A DNA stretch of 64,000 nt from Botryobacter ruber (GTDB lineage Bacteria; Bacteroidota; Bacteroidia; Cytophagales; Hymenobacteraceae): NCBI RefSeq assembly GCF_003347595.2, contig NZ_QCZK02000010.1:62001-126000 (forward strand), written 5' to 3'. Shown piece by piece: positions 6,423 to 15,498 of this stretch. A model generated the notes under the pieces. It was not told the DNA's origin and made no database searches. It saw nothing but the letters and a program-made list of their open reading frames with translations. A program made the position numbers and the translations under genes. How positions within the stretch are numbered: position 1 is the stretch's first letter; the number at the start of each line of letters is the position of its first letter.

Positions 6423-8204
6423 CTAATAATGCGTATGGTTCACCACCGTGCCCTTCAGGTAATCCAGGTTTTTCTTGCTGTCCTGGTTGCTGTAGTTAGC
6501 CTGGCTGTGGCCGTAGACGCGGAGGATGCCGCGGTTTAGGGTGATGACTTCTTCGGCTCCCTTGCCCATGAAATCGAACATGTGGAAGACCGGGTCGGGA
6601 AAGTAGAGCTCGCCGGTGCCTTTGTTGTTGAGGCGGAACTTGTACCAGAACACCTCGTCCTGACCGTTGCCGCGCCAGTTGCCTTTTACAAAGTCGGGGT
6701 TACCGTTGATGGGGTTGCCCGGCCACTTCTTGATGAGGTTACCTTTGTTGTCGAACCAGTAGAGCTGGCTGGAGAGGTAGGGCTCGTTTATCTGGCGGTT
6801 GCCATAGGTTCTGCCGCCTATCACCACCTGCGGACCCGGCACGTTCTCCAGGAAGTTGCCTACCTGCACCTGCTGGCTGTGCTCGGCGGTATTCTGCCAG
6901 AGGATGTCGCCGGTCATAGCTTTGTACACGATAACGCCTACTTCGCTGTTGGCTGTTACAATATCCAGGTTGCCGTCGCCGTCTACGTCGCCGAATTTGT
7001 AGGAGTCAGCGTGGTCGTGGTTGTCGTCGAGGAGGTCGAAGCGGTCCCAGATTTTTTTGCCGTTGGCGTCGAGCAGCAGCGAGCCGACCAGCACTTCGTC
7101 GATGCCGTCTTTGTTCAAATCCACGGGGTAGACGTAGTGGCCGAGATTGTCTTTTTTCCGGTTTTCGGTGTGCTGCCAGAGCTGCTTCAGGTTAGCGTTG
7201 TAGGCGGTGATGTTCATGGTGCCACCCATGTCGGTGAAGGCCACCAATTGGTTCGGCTGCCCTTTTTCGAGTTTGCCAATGGCCAGCCGGAAGTTGTTGT
7301 ACACGTGCGGCAAGGGCTTCGTCGGCCATTCGGTTTTGCGCTTTATATTTCCGGTTTGTCCGTCGGCTATCACCAGCCATTCTTTGCCATCCATAAAACG
7401 CCAGTGCGCTACTTCGGCTTTGCCATCTTTATCGAAATCCCATAGGACGCCGGGCGCTTCGAATTCGGAACGTTCTTTCGTGTATTCTTCCGGGGCTTTC
7501 CAGGACCAGAGTTCTTTGCCGCTGTGGTCGAACATAGTGGCTGAGAAGTCGCGTTCCAGCACCATGAAGTCTGTCTGCCCGTCGCCGTTCACGTCGCCGA
7601 ATTTTACGGCGTTCGACTGGGGAATTTTGTACTCCTTCAGCAGCTTCACATCGGGGTGCAGCTGGTAGGGTTTGATGTCTTCTTCGGTGAGGCTGGGATT
7701 TTTGCTCAGCACCAGCACATCGACCACGGCACCTGTGTTGATGCGGGTAATTTTCACATCGGCGGTGCCAGCCTGCAGCTCAAAAGTACCGCCCTGCTTC
7801 CAGGACAACTCACCCCTGCCGAAGGTATCTGCTGTTACCTTGTCGTTCACGGCTACTTTAAACCCGCCCTTGCCCGCCTGGCCCTGGCTCCGGACATAGA
7901 GGTAGTAGGTACCGGCTTCCGGTATCTGCACCCGCGTCATCTGGTTGGTGGGGGAGTTGAGCACCAGGCCTGTGTTATTAAAAAGCCAGCCTGACCGTGG
8001 ACCTGCCTCGGTGATGGTATTACCTTTCGGGATGTCGTGCAGGAAATCGGAGGCCGGAATAATAACGGTCCCCGGCAAACGCTGCACGTTTTCAGCAGCA
8101 GTGGGTGTGGTGGCTGGTGCAGCTGAATTCTGAGCAGGTGTGGCGCACGACCAGAAGATGGCGCTGCAGGCCAGGGCGATGATTGTTGTTTTTGTTTGGT
8201 GCAT
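6423..8204 (-). CDS. Lipoprotein with calcium-site beta-propeller, RG-lyase-like (PL11-related)
   Basis: A 593-residue protein. The first ATG is at 8204; the codon before it is TTG. A lipoprotein signal ends in the lipobox IFWSC (Cys20). A carbohydrate-binding-like beta region covers roughly 45-170. A propeller follows with repeated calcium-type loops: DVNGDGQTD, DFDKDGKAE, DLNKDGIDE and DVDGDGNLD. These FG-GAP-like loops and the blade order resemble PL11 rhamnogalacturonan lyases, as in the full PL11 gene at 60245, but many PL11 core motifs are not evident. It may be a distinct lyase or a binding protein. It lies next to GH106 on the same strand, which supports a role on RG-I fragments at the outer membrane. 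A TGGTGGCAG repeat is embedded in the codons for the linker after the lipobox. Confidence 0.75.
   Translation of the reverse strand: MHQTKTTIIALACSAIFWSCATPAQNSAAPATTPTAAENVQRLPGTVIIPASDFLHDIPKGNTITEAGPRSGWLFNNTGLVLNSPTNQMTRVQIPEAGTYYLYVRSQGQAGKGGFKVAVNDKVTADTFGRGELSWKQGGTFELQAGTADVKITRINTGAVVDVLVLSKNPSLTEEDIKPYQLHPDVKLLKEYKIPQSNAVKFGDVNGDGQTDFMVLERDFSATMFDHSGKELWSWKAPEEYTKERSEFEAPGVLWDFDKDGKAEVAHWRFMDGKEWLVIADGQTGNIKRKTEWPTKPLPHVYNNFRLAIGKLEKGQPNQLVAFTDMGGTMNITAYNANLKQLWQHTENRKKDNLGHYVYPVDLNKDGIDEVLVGSLLLDANGKKIWDRFDLLDDNHDHADSYKFGDVDGDGNLDIVTANSEVGVIVYKAMTGDILWQNTAEHSQQVQVGNFLENVPGPQVVIGGRTYGNRQINEPYLSSQLYWFDNKGNLIKKWPGNPINGNPDFVKGNWRGNGQDEVFWYKFRLNNKGTGELYFPDPVFHMFDFMGKGAEEVITLNRGILRVYGHSQANYSNQDSKKNLDYLKGTVVNHTHY
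8093..8126 (+). repeat. TGGTGGCAG repeat, copy 3 (inside coding sequence)
   Basis: The bases read CAGCAGCAGTGGGTGTGGTG on the plus strand. On the minus strand they encode the Ala/Thr/Pro-rich linker (SAAPATTPTAAE) of the propeller lipoprotein. Confidence 0.75.
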
Positions 8205-8264
8205 CAACTGAAGGTTGGTGATGATTAAACTGTGCTGATTTCTTTATCCTGAATAGAAAATTAA

Positions 8265-8299
8265 TACCACCAGTTACCGCTTCGCTCAAACTGGCGGTA
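8265..8299. repeat. CGCT-loop hairpin repeat (solo)
   Basis: CCAGTT and AACTGG pair around an ACCGCTTCGCTC-type loop. The same hairpin is found, in the opposite orientation, at the left arm of the large inverted repeat at 63638-63783. Confidence 0.8.
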
Positions 8300-8341
8300 T
8301 GTTTCTTTTCAATAATTCGCCAGTATAAAACCTACAATAAT

Positions 8342-8411
8342 TGTCATTTCGACTGCAAGGAGAAATCTGGCACAATACTAACCCAGATTTCACCCTGCGG
8401 TCGAAATGACA
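8342..8411. repeat. TGTCATTTCGAC inverted repeat
   Basis: TGTCATTTCGACTGC and onward pairs with GCGGTCGAAATGACA; the arms are about 29 bases (8342-8370 and 8383-8411) around 12 bases. This resembles a dispersed palindrome common in Bacteroidota intergenic DNA. Located between GH106 and the lipoprotein gene, it could also act as a terminator for GH106. Confidence 0.85.
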
Positions 8412-8429
8412 CATTAGATTAAATTTAAA

Positions 8430-11297
8430 CTATCCAGCACACCCATTACCTCGCCGAAGTAACGTGGTATATGGCGTTATCGTTACAGGACCCAGCAAAC
8501 CGGATGGCATGAGTTTCCAGTTGGAAGCATCGAAAGGTTTGTAGTCGATGTTCACGAAGTTGATTTCGTGGTACTTGCGCCACTCCATTTTCTTCTGGTC
8601 CATGTCGCGGATGCGGTTGGCCATCAGGTTGGCTACTTCTACTTTGATGGTGTTTTTGCCGGGCTTCAGGTACTGCCCTACCCTTGCCTGGAACGGTATG
8701 CTGAAGAGGGTGCCTACTTCCTGCCCATTTATCCAGACACGCGCGCTTTCACTTACTTTGCCCAGGTCCAGCACGTAGTCGTCTGCTTTATTCGACGGTA
8801 CCGTGAAGGTGGTAGTGTATTCGCCGGTACCGGCAAAAGACTCAGCTTTCTTATCCGAAAGTTCGGTCCAGGACACCAGGTTTTTCAGCTTCTGTGCAGC
8901 CGGTAGCTCCGGACCGCCTTTGGTAAATTGTAGATTCCACTCGCCGTTTACAGCAATGGGAGCGCCTGCGTTTTCGAGGTACTGCCAGGCTGGTGCTCCT
9001 GCTGCCGGTGTGTTGCCAGCCTGCAGTATCAGCGCTTCGCCTGATTTGAGCTGCACGCGCACGTTGGTTTTGCCGGAGGCGCTGGTTGCCTTTGCTACGC
9101 CGGTTCTGCCGCTTTGCGGGTCCATGATGGTAACCGCCTGCGCCTGCACGTTCAGCGGAATAGCTGTGTCGATATCTTTAGCGGTGTGGTTCACCAGGTA
9201 GTAGTACTTGCTGCCGTTGGTGTCGCGGCGGATGAACTTGAGGCCGGTGTCGGTGAGGGCTTCACGCTGGATGTTTTTCTGCTCCAGTGCCTTCTGCACA
9301 TCGTTCGCCAGCAACACTTCGCCGCTGCCTACTTTTGCTGTTTTAATGCCATTGGCTGCATCCGTGAAATTCAGCTTTTGCACCAACTGCTTTAGCTTTT
9401 GTTGCCTGCCACCCAAATCATACAGTCCGGGCACATCGGTTGGCAGGGCCTGCAGGATAACAGTCGCGCCTTCGTTTGCCAGGGCTATCGCTCTTTCGAA
9501 AGTAGGCACGGCCAGGTATTTGCTTTGCGGGATAATGAGCACTTTATGCGCAGGGGCAGCTGGAGCTGTAACAATGTTTCCATTCGTTACTTTAGAATCC
9601 TGCAGCATTTTATCCGATACAAAATCAACGGAGTAGCCGGCATCCATGAGCTGCTGCGACTGCTTGTAGAACTGCGTCGGGTGCAGCCATTCGTCAATGT
9701 CGTGTACTTTAATCAGCATTTCCATACCGGCCGGGTTGCTCCACACATCATGGATAGGCCAGTACATAAGCAGCTCGTTGTCAGCTTTGCCGGATTGCAG
9801 GACAGACTGCACCCGCGTGATGTATTGGTTGAAGCCATCGAACTGCGGCCAGAGGCTGTTGGCTGGCGTCAGGTTGAGGGAAGCGTAGAACAGCCATCCC
9901 GGCCACTGCACATCTTCCGGCGAATAGGTCACGCCGTGGTAAAACACGTGGTTCACACCCGACAGGAACACTTGCTCCACTTCGGGCTTCATCTGGGAGT
10001 AAGACGTTTTGAAGTGCTCGCCCAGCCAGGTAAAGGTTTCGCTGGAGGTCAGGTTTTTACCGGCATTATGCGCAGCCGACGAAGCGAACTTAAGCATAAT
10101 CGGGTCCGGGTCTACGTTGCGCACATCGGCGCTGTCGCGGCGAAGGCCGGGGATGGGGAAATAGCTGGAACCAAATGTTTCGCACTCCGGAATGTCCACG
10201 GCGGCATACAGGTCGAGTAGGTTCCCCGGGGAACCGTGGGCCTGGTTTTTGGTGATGCTGTTGTGCTTGTGCGCCCAATTGTTCCAGTTCTTGTAGAAGT
10301 TCTCGTACAGCAGCTCGCCCATGGTTTCGCGGTAGTCGGCTTTGAGACGGGCAATTTGCTCGGTTCTTTCCTTGCTGGCCAGTTCCTGCAGGTGCAGGCG
10401 CAGGTCATAACCACGGCGCTTCTGGAATTCTTCAAAGAACTTGTCTGTCCAGTCGGCTCCATACACTTCGTAGCTGTCGTTGTAGAAAGCCCTTACTCCG
10501 TGGTTGCTGCCGCCAAAGGCTTTGGTGAACGGCTCCAGGTACGCATTCACCGCTTCAGCAGACAGGTGGTCGAGCGTGAAGCCTACGCCACCAGGGGCGG
10601 CACGTTTTACCATCTGGCGGGTTTTGCCATTGAAAGCAGCGTAGACGTTCCAGGTGCCGGAGCCGGATTTGGGGGTCCAGTTCAGTTTGCCGTCGGCGGT
10701 TACTTTGTCGGTGATGTTCAGCACTTCGCCTTTATCGCTGTAGGCCATAACCGCCTGCAGCTGTGGCTTCTGTCCCCGGTTCCTCGGGTCGTTCACTTCA
10801 ACTTTCTCTTTCAGCGACTGTCCGCCTTTCAGGGTGTAGTTTTGAATGATAAGTCGGGTAGCGGCATGCTCCGGCTTCACCTGCGGACCGCCAAACGGCC
10901 AGCCGGTGCCCTGCGTCATGTCCACGCCCATGTTCAGGTCGTTCGCTTTCTTCACGGTAAAGTCAAGCATGTTCATCCACTGCGGCGACAGGAAATCGAT
11001 GTAGCGGCTTTCGTAGTCTTTGGCGCCGTAGATGGGGGCTATCTCCACACCACCCAGGCCGGCTTGGGCGTATTCGTTCATCAGCCGGTCGATGTTCTTT
11101 TCATCCACAGCACTGCCCATCCACCACCAGCGTGTCCAGGGGCGGTTCTCTTTTTTCACTTCGGGCCACGCGTTTGCCTGCTGCTGCGCGGCGGCTCCCT
11201 GTGCTGTTGTTCCGGTGGTCGACTGCGGCTGACGGCAGTTGCTCAGCATCATGCCGCAAACGGCCAGGGCTACAAAGAATTTATTTTTATAGGTCAT
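8430..11297 (-). CDS. GH106 alpha-L-rhamnosidase, lipoprotein
   Basis: A 955-residue protein with a lipoprotein signal (MMLSNC, Cys21). The family start is unmistakable: RPWTRWWWMGSAVDEKNI, then YAQAGLGGVEIAPIYGAKDY, then LNMGVDMTQGTGWPFGGPQV. This is the GH106 barrel entrance. FYNDSYEVYGADWTDKFFEE and TSSETFTWLGEHF follow, and the C-terminus is a galactose-binding-like jelly roll (YVLDLGKVSESARVWINGQE). GH106 enzymes release terminal alpha-L-rhamnose from RG-I or RG-II. The lipid anchor places it at the outer membrane or in the periplasm. Mutarotase and GH31 lie upstream on the same strand, but a roughly 480-base repeat region separates them, so it may have its own promoter. Confidence 0.93.
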   Translation of the reverse strand: MTYKNKFFVALAVCGMMLSNCRQPQSTTGTTAQGAAAQQQANAWPEVKKENRPWTRWWWMGSAVDEKNIDRLMNEYAQAGLGGVEIAPIYGAKDYESRYIDFLSPQWMNMLDFTVKKANDLNMGVDMTQGTGWPFGGPQVKPEHAATRLIIQNYTLKGGQSLKEKVEVNDPRNRGQKPQLQAVMAYSDKGEVLNITDKVTADGKLNWTPKSGSGTWNVYAAFNGKTRQMVKRAAPGGVGFTLDHLSAEAVNAYLEPFTKAFGGSNHGVRAFYNDSYEVYGADWTDKFFEEFQKRRGYDLRLHLQELASKERTEQIARLKADYRETMGELLYENFYKNWNNWAHKHNSITKNQAHGSPGNLLDLYAAVDIPECETFGSSYFPIPGLRRDSADVRNVDPDPIMLKFASSAAHNAGKNLTSSETFTWLGEHFKTSYSQMKPEVEQVFLSGVNHVFYHGVTYSPEDVQWPGWLFYASLNLTPANSLWPQFDGFNQYITRVQSVLQSGKADNELLMYWPIHDVWSNPAGMEMLIKVHDIDEWLHPTQFYKQSQQLMDAGYSVDFVSDKMLQDSKVTNGNIVTAPAAPAHKVLIIPQSKYLAVPTFERAIALANEGATVILQALPTDVPGLYDLGGRQQKLKQLVQKLNFTDAANGIKTAKVGSGEVLLANDVQKALEQKNIQREALTDTGLKFIRRDTNGSKYYYLVNHTAKDIDTAIPLNVQAQAVTIMDPQSGRTGVAKATSASGKTNVRVQLKSGEALILQAGNTPAAGAPAWQYLENAGAPIAVNGEWNLQFTKGGPELPAAQKLKNLVSWTELSDKKAESFAGTGEYTTTFTVPSNKADDYVLDLGKVSESARVWINGQEVGTLFSIPFQARVGQYLKPGKNTIKVEVANLMANRIRDMDQKKMEWRKYHEINFVNIDYKPFDASNWKLMPSGLLGPVTITPYTTLLRRGNGCAG

Positions 11298-11411
11298 TCG
11301 TATGTTAATTTGTGCGTACTCTACTTTTATTGAACAAATGGTTGTTTATTGCCTTTGACTGAATTTGGGTTTGTCAGTTTAATGTTTCTCTGCTTTTACT
11401 TTCTTTGCTGC

Positions 11412-11564
11412 TGTCAGACGCTCGCAGGTCTTGAAGACGCTGCGAGGTCATTTTTGTCTGAATCAGGATTTACAGGATTAGTGGATTAACAGGATTTTGT
11501 TTCCTGTTTTTAACTTTCGTTGCTGCTGTCAGACACTCGCAGGAGCTGCGCACACTGCGAGGTC
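11412..11564. repeat. Composite palindrome, left half
   Basis: Module order is a CTCGCAG hairpin (11412-11449), a TGTCTGAATCAGGATTTACA block (11453-11498), and a second CTCGCAG hairpin (11527-11564). In each hairpin CTCGCAG and CTGCGAG are separated by a 12-base loop, and the two loops differ in sequence. Confidence 0.85.
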
Positions 11565-11655
11565 TTTTGAAACAGAAAAGTAACCAATTACTTAGCTATG
11601 TTTATTCTATTTAATCCTGTTCAAACATCTGTTTAAACCAGGCTCAGACAACAAT

Positions 11656-11766
11656 GACCTCACAGTGTGCGCAGCTCCTGCGAGTGTCTGGCAGCAGTAA
11701 CTCAGCCAAAGCTGAAACCTAAAATCCTGTTAATCCACTAATCTGTTTAATCCCGGTTCAGACAAA
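11656..11766. repeat. Composite palindrome, right half
   Basis: The inverted CTCGCAG hairpin (11656-11697) is followed by the inverted AATCAGG block (11721-11766, ending in CGGTTCAGACAAAC). This mirrors the left half, with about 90 bases between the halves. Confidence 0.85.
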
Positions 11767-11781
11767 CTTCTGACAATCTCC

Positions 11782-12093
11782 CTAGCCCAGGTAAAACACC
11801 TCTTTCAGCGGTACGCTGACCGGGGAGTTATCGGGGTTGGTTTCCATGATATCGGCCATGTAGGCCCACCACTTCTGCACGATCTCGGTGCTGCCGAGGT
11901 CCTGGGAGGAGGCGCCTGTTTGTTTCTGCACGGCAAAGAGCGTGTTTGTTTCTTCGTCCAGGAAAATGGCGTAGTCGCTGATGCCGGCATCCTTCAGGAG
12001 CCTGGCCAGCTCGGGCCAGATTTTGTCGTGGCGTTTTTTGTATTCTGCCTCGGCTCCGGGCTTCAGCTTCATTTTAAATGCGAATCGCTGCAT
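11782..12093 (-). CDS. rhaM: L-rhamnose mutarotase
   Basis: A 103-residue protein, the normal size for the family. MQRFAFKMKLKPGAEAEYKK and HDKIWPELARLL at the N-terminus, ISDYAIFLDEETNTLFA in the middle and WWAYMADIMETNPDNSP near the C-terminus are typical of RhaM. The enzyme interconverts alpha and beta anomers of L-rhamnose, supplying the form needed by rhamnose isomerase. The gene starts 13 bases after the end of the GH31 gene, so the two are probably one transcript. Its presence supports the view that the locus feeds rhamnose catabolism. There is no signal peptide, so it should act in the cytoplasm. Confidence 0.95.
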   Translation of the reverse strand: MQRFAFKMKLKPGAEAEYKKRHDKIWPELARLLKDAGISDYAIFLDEETNTLFAVQKQTGASSQDLGSTEIVQKWWAYMADIMETNPDNSPVSVPLKEVFYLG

Positions 12094-12106
12094 ATCGGTT
12101 ATTATT

Positions 12107-14575
12107 TTACAATTTCACCGTTAAGGTAATATCTTCTTTGTTTGTGCGCTTTGTTTTTATCCAGAGCACCTTCTGCTGCACATCATAATACCAGCCGTCT
12201 TTCTTATCTAAAGCTGCTGCATTAGCGGCTGCGGCTACTTTCTTGCCATTTTCGGTGATGCCCACCGGTGCTTTTTCGCCTGCCCAATGGATTTTTGCCA
12301 GGTAGTTATGCGAAGCCGGTTTAAAATTTCCTTTCGGTTTAAGGATGCGCAGGTTCAGGTGCTGCGAAGTCAGTTCTGAGGTGATTTGCGTGACGGCGAA
12401 TTCTCCTTTTTTGTACTGCAGGCTCCTGCCGTCGTCTTCGTACAGGTCGAAGGTAGAGGTGCCGTGGGGGAAGATGTCGAGGGTGATGGTGTTCACCGGC
12501 TTCTGGCCGAAATAAATCATCTCAGGCTGCATCGGGAGGATGGCACCGCCTTTGGCAAACATCGGGATGGAGTCCAATGGCGTGAGCACGTGCACGAACT
12601 GTTTGCCATCGTATTGCTTACCGGTCCAGTAATCGAACCAGGTGCCTTCGGGCAGGTAAACGGTGCGGGTTTTGGCGCCTTTGGTGGTTACCGGGTTTAC
12701 CAGCAGGTTGCTGCCGAAAAAGTATTGGTCGGTGATGTCGTAGGTGTTCGGGTCGTCCTGGTGCTCGAGTACGAGCGCGCGCATGAGCGGTGTGCCGGTG
12801 GTGTGGGCGACGTAGGCCTGGCTGTAGATATACGGGAACAGGCGGTAGCGGAGCAGGTCGTAGTTCTTGAAGTTGCGCAGGGCGTCTTCGCCGTAGTTCC
12901 AGGGCTCCTTGTAGTTGGGGTGCTCCATGCCCAGCATGTGCGCTACCGGGCTGAGCATGCCGAACTGCACCCAGCGGATGTAGAGTTCCGGGTCGGCCAC
13001 GTGCTCGAAGCCGCCCATGTTGTGCGACCAGTAGCTCACCCCCGACATGCCCACATTCAGACCAGCCTTGATAACCGGTGCAAAATACTGCCACTCACTC
13101 GGCCAATCGCCTGCCCAGATAAACGGGTAACGCTGGATGCCGGCATAACCTTCGCGGGTATGCGCCATGCCACGCATGTTGTTGTGCTCCTGGAATTTTT
13201 CGAACGAGGCCTTGGTGTACACCAGCGGGAACACGTTGTGCTTCCATTTGATGTCTTCGCCGGTCGGGCCTACTTTTTCGCTTTCATTCGCCAGGGCGCC
13301 AAAGGCGCTGCCTTCGTCGGTTTTCAGGAAGCGCGCGCCCAGGTCGGCGATGCGCTTCACGCCATGCTGCCACCACCAGTCCACCGCCTTCTCGTCGAAA
13401 TAATTCACAAATTCGCCCGGGCCATCTTTCTCCTGGTATACATAGCCTTGCTCCTGGGCCTGCGCCAGCAGGTTCAGCTTTTCGCCGTTATCGAAGCGCG
13501 GACGCAGGTGCAGTCCCACCATTTTGTAGTCCATGGCATAGAGGCTGTCAAACATGCCTTTCGGGTTTTTGAACGTCGGGCGCCATTCAAACGAAGTCGC
13601 TCCTTTGCCGCCCTGCTTCCCGAAGATGCGCCAGGTGGAATCGAGGTGCAGGATGTCGGCGGGAATGCCATAGGTTCTGAACTTGCGGCCAAGTTCTACG
13701 ACATAGCTGTCGGAGGTCAGGTGTTCGTAGCCCCAGGTGCCGCCGCTGTAAGTGCCTACGTGCAGACCATGTGCGAAATCAGCCAGCAATGGGGTTTTAC
13801 CGGTAAGGGAGGTGTAGCTGTTGAGCAGGGCCGGAAAGCCGGGACCGTACATAAAGTAGTAATCCAGATCGCCACCTTCCGCTATAAAGCTGTAACTGTC
13901 TACGTTGCTGTTGCCCATGTCCCATTGGGTGGGATAGGCCGTGTGGAAGAAGATGCCGTAGCCGCGGGTGCTCATAAAGAAGGGCACCGGGCAGTAGTTG
14001 GCTTTGAGTATATTGTAGGCGCCCACGTGGTGCGGCAGGCCTTTGCCCCGGCCCACATCCAGGCGCAGTTTCTTATTGCGCTGGTCCAGGAAGTCCATGC
14101 GCTCCCCGAAGCCGAAGAAATGCTCGTCAGGCTGTAGCTGCTTGGTGACGGCTACCGCTTCGCCTGATTTTGTCAGGTTGGCCCCACCAGTGGCATCGGC
14201 GTTGAGCAGTTTGCCGTCAGTGGTGTATACTTCCAGCCGCACCGGCGTTTTGAAAACTTTGATGTGCAACTGGTCGGTTTTCAGCAGGAAGTGGTCGTTT
14301 AGCTCCTGTGTTTGCACCGCCACCTCGGGCCAGTTGTAGTTTATGACGATATACGGCTCGTTCTCCGGAAACTTCCGGTCCCAGCTCGACCTGACGCGGA
14401 ACATGGCGGGCGAACAGAACTCCAGCTGCATATCGCCGCCGGCAGCGGAAAAGAAAACAGCATTTCCCTGCTTCCGAAATCCGGACTGGTAATTACCCAG
14501 CCCCGTTTGTGCCTGTGCCGCAAAAGCCAGTAAGCAGGCAAAAAGAACAAAAAAAGATGTTAACGTTTTAAGCAT
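12107..14575 (-). CDS. GH31 family alpha-glycosidase (alpha-xylosidase-like)
   Basis: An 822-residue protein starting at the ATG at 14575, which gives a clean signal peptide (MLKTLTSFFVLFACLLAF, cut after AQA). GH31 landmarks are HFFGFGERMDFLDQR (N-terminal domain), GTYSGGTWGYEHLTSD, ADILHLDSTWRIFGKQGG, the nucleophile region ARFLKTDEGSAFG (Asp near residue 420) and the acid/base region FIWAGDWPSEW (about 490). The catalytic block reads KTDEG instead of the glucosidase-type DMNE, which points toward the xylosidase side of the family. A C-terminal beta domain follows. The true substrate is unknown; in this locus it may be an alpha-linked side-chain sugar of pectin. It leads an operon with rhaM. 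Confidence 0.88.
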   Translation of the reverse strand: MLKTLTSFFVLFACLLAFAAQAQTGLGNYQSGFRKQGNAVFFSAAGGDMQLEFCSPAMFRVRSSWDRKFPENEPYIVINYNWPEVAVQTQELNDHFLLKTDQLHIKVFKTPVRLEVYTTDGKLLNADATGGANLTKSGEAVAVTKQLQPDEHFFGFGERMDFLDQRNKKLRLDVGRGKGLPHHVGAYNILKANYCPVPFFMSTRGYGIFFHTAYPTQWDMGNSNVDSYSFIAEGGDLDYYFMYGPGFPALLNSYTSLTGKTPLLADFAHGLHVGTYSGGTWGYEHLTSDSYVVELGRKFRTYGIPADILHLDSTWRIFGKQGGKGATSFEWRPTFKNPKGMFDSLYAMDYKMVGLHLRPRFDNGEKLNLLAQAQEQGYVYQEKDGPGEFVNYFDEKAVDWWWQHGVKRIADLGARFLKTDEGSAFGALANESEKVGPTGEDIKWKHNVFPLVYTKASFEKFQEHNNMRGMAHTREGYAGIQRYPFIWAGDWPSEWQYFAPVIKAGLNVGMSGVSYWSHNMGGFEHVADPELYIRWVQFGMLSPVAHMLGMEHPNYKEPWNYGEDALRNFKNYDLLRYRLFPYIYSQAYVAHTTGTPLMRALVLEHQDDPNTYDITDQYFFGSNLLVNPVTTKGAKTRTVYLPEGTWFDYWTGKQYDGKQFVHVLTPLDSIPMFAKGGAILPMQPEMIYFGQKPVNTITLDIFPHGTSTFDLYEDDGRSLQYKKGEFAVTQITSELTSQHLNLRILKPKGNFKPASHNYLAKIHWAGEKAPVGITENGKKVAAAANAAALDKKDGWYYDVQQKVLWIKTKRTNKEDITLTVKL

Positions 14576-15498
14576 GTTTGTTGAAAATGTATAAACAACA
14601 GCCAACAGCTGTCTGCAAAGTTTTCTGCACCTGACACCACACCCACTACAGCACCACAGGCATTGCTATCCGTCCAGCTCACCTCCTTCACAGCCAGGCC
14701 CGGACTTAGGATTTTGCTTAAAATTATAAATTCTGGCAAGACTTTCTATCCTGCCCTGTCCTGAAAACATTTCAACCCTTTGTGAGCTTTTCGTTTGACA
14801 AACGCAACGTCTCCCGCTTTCAATCCTCCCAGGTAAAACAGGTTGCAGCATGCGTACTCCTGATCTTTTTGGTTCGGCAAAAGCTAACCATAAGCACCTT
14901 GTTTTGTTTTCTCCAGCATAACTTTCAATAATACACCTAAAACTTCAGATAATATTAATAGCAAAAACCTATATTTGGTAAGGTTTTTGCAGACCTCCCG
15001 AAAGACAGCTGAAACAACTGCCTACGCTTTCAAATGTTGAATCCAGAAGAAACAGGAACCGGTTAACGTGACCTTACATTACTATACCCCAAAATATATA
15101 CGGGATAAATATTAAGATATCCTCAAACAACAGCACTTTTTGTTGCAACATTAATATTGACAAACATGAAATTATTCAAAATTTTAAAATATGGGTTTAC
15201 ACATGGTTAGCGTTCCTGTTATCTCACAGGCTCTTTCAGCTTAATAAAACAATTATTTATTAAAATATTCATTTTTTTATTGTTCATATCTGAATCTTTT
15301 AATATTTTTATGCACCCAAATTTCCGATTACTTTTAATGTGCCCGACCACCCTTCGACTGCATTAAATTTAGCTACATTTTAAACATGGCTATTATTGCC
15401 TACCAGTATCTGCAAGCCAGATCAGGCCTTACCAGATATTCAGTACCTGCTCCGCTTACGACCCGAATTACCTAAACCTCCATACAAAATAAAAACTA
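14576..15498. other. Divergent intergenic region, no gene seen
   Basis: About 920 bases separate the leftward GH31-rhaM unit from the rightward beta-helix gene. Short open frames here (for example 14666-14851) show no family resemblance. The right half (14900-15480) is very AT-rich. It contains the palindrome at 14961-14990 and presumably the promoters for both directions. Confidence 0.55.
14961..14990. promoter_or_regulatory. Candidate operator palindrome
   Basis: GCAAAAACCT and AGGTTTTTGC are perfect 10-base inverted arms around a 10-base centre. The centre and left arm together contain TATATTTG (14970-14977), which fits the Bacteroidota -7 consensus TAnnTTTG. A regulator binding the arms would cover this possible promoter. 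No T run follows, so it is unlikely to be a terminator. Confidence 0.4.

Larger units (their letters stand above)
11298..11781. other. Intergenic composite palindrome region
   Basis: No gene seen. The whole stretch from about 11412 to 11766 is built from two kinds of repeat module arranged as a large inverted repeat. See 11412-11564 and 11656-11766. Confidence 0.75.

Noticed and set aside
12386..14137. A 583-codon plus-strand open frame
   Set aside because: Antisense to the GH31 gene, which has the full set of family motifs.
14666..14851. Short minus-strand open frame in the divergent gap
   Set aside because: Sixty-one codons without family resemblance, initiation signal or neighbour link.
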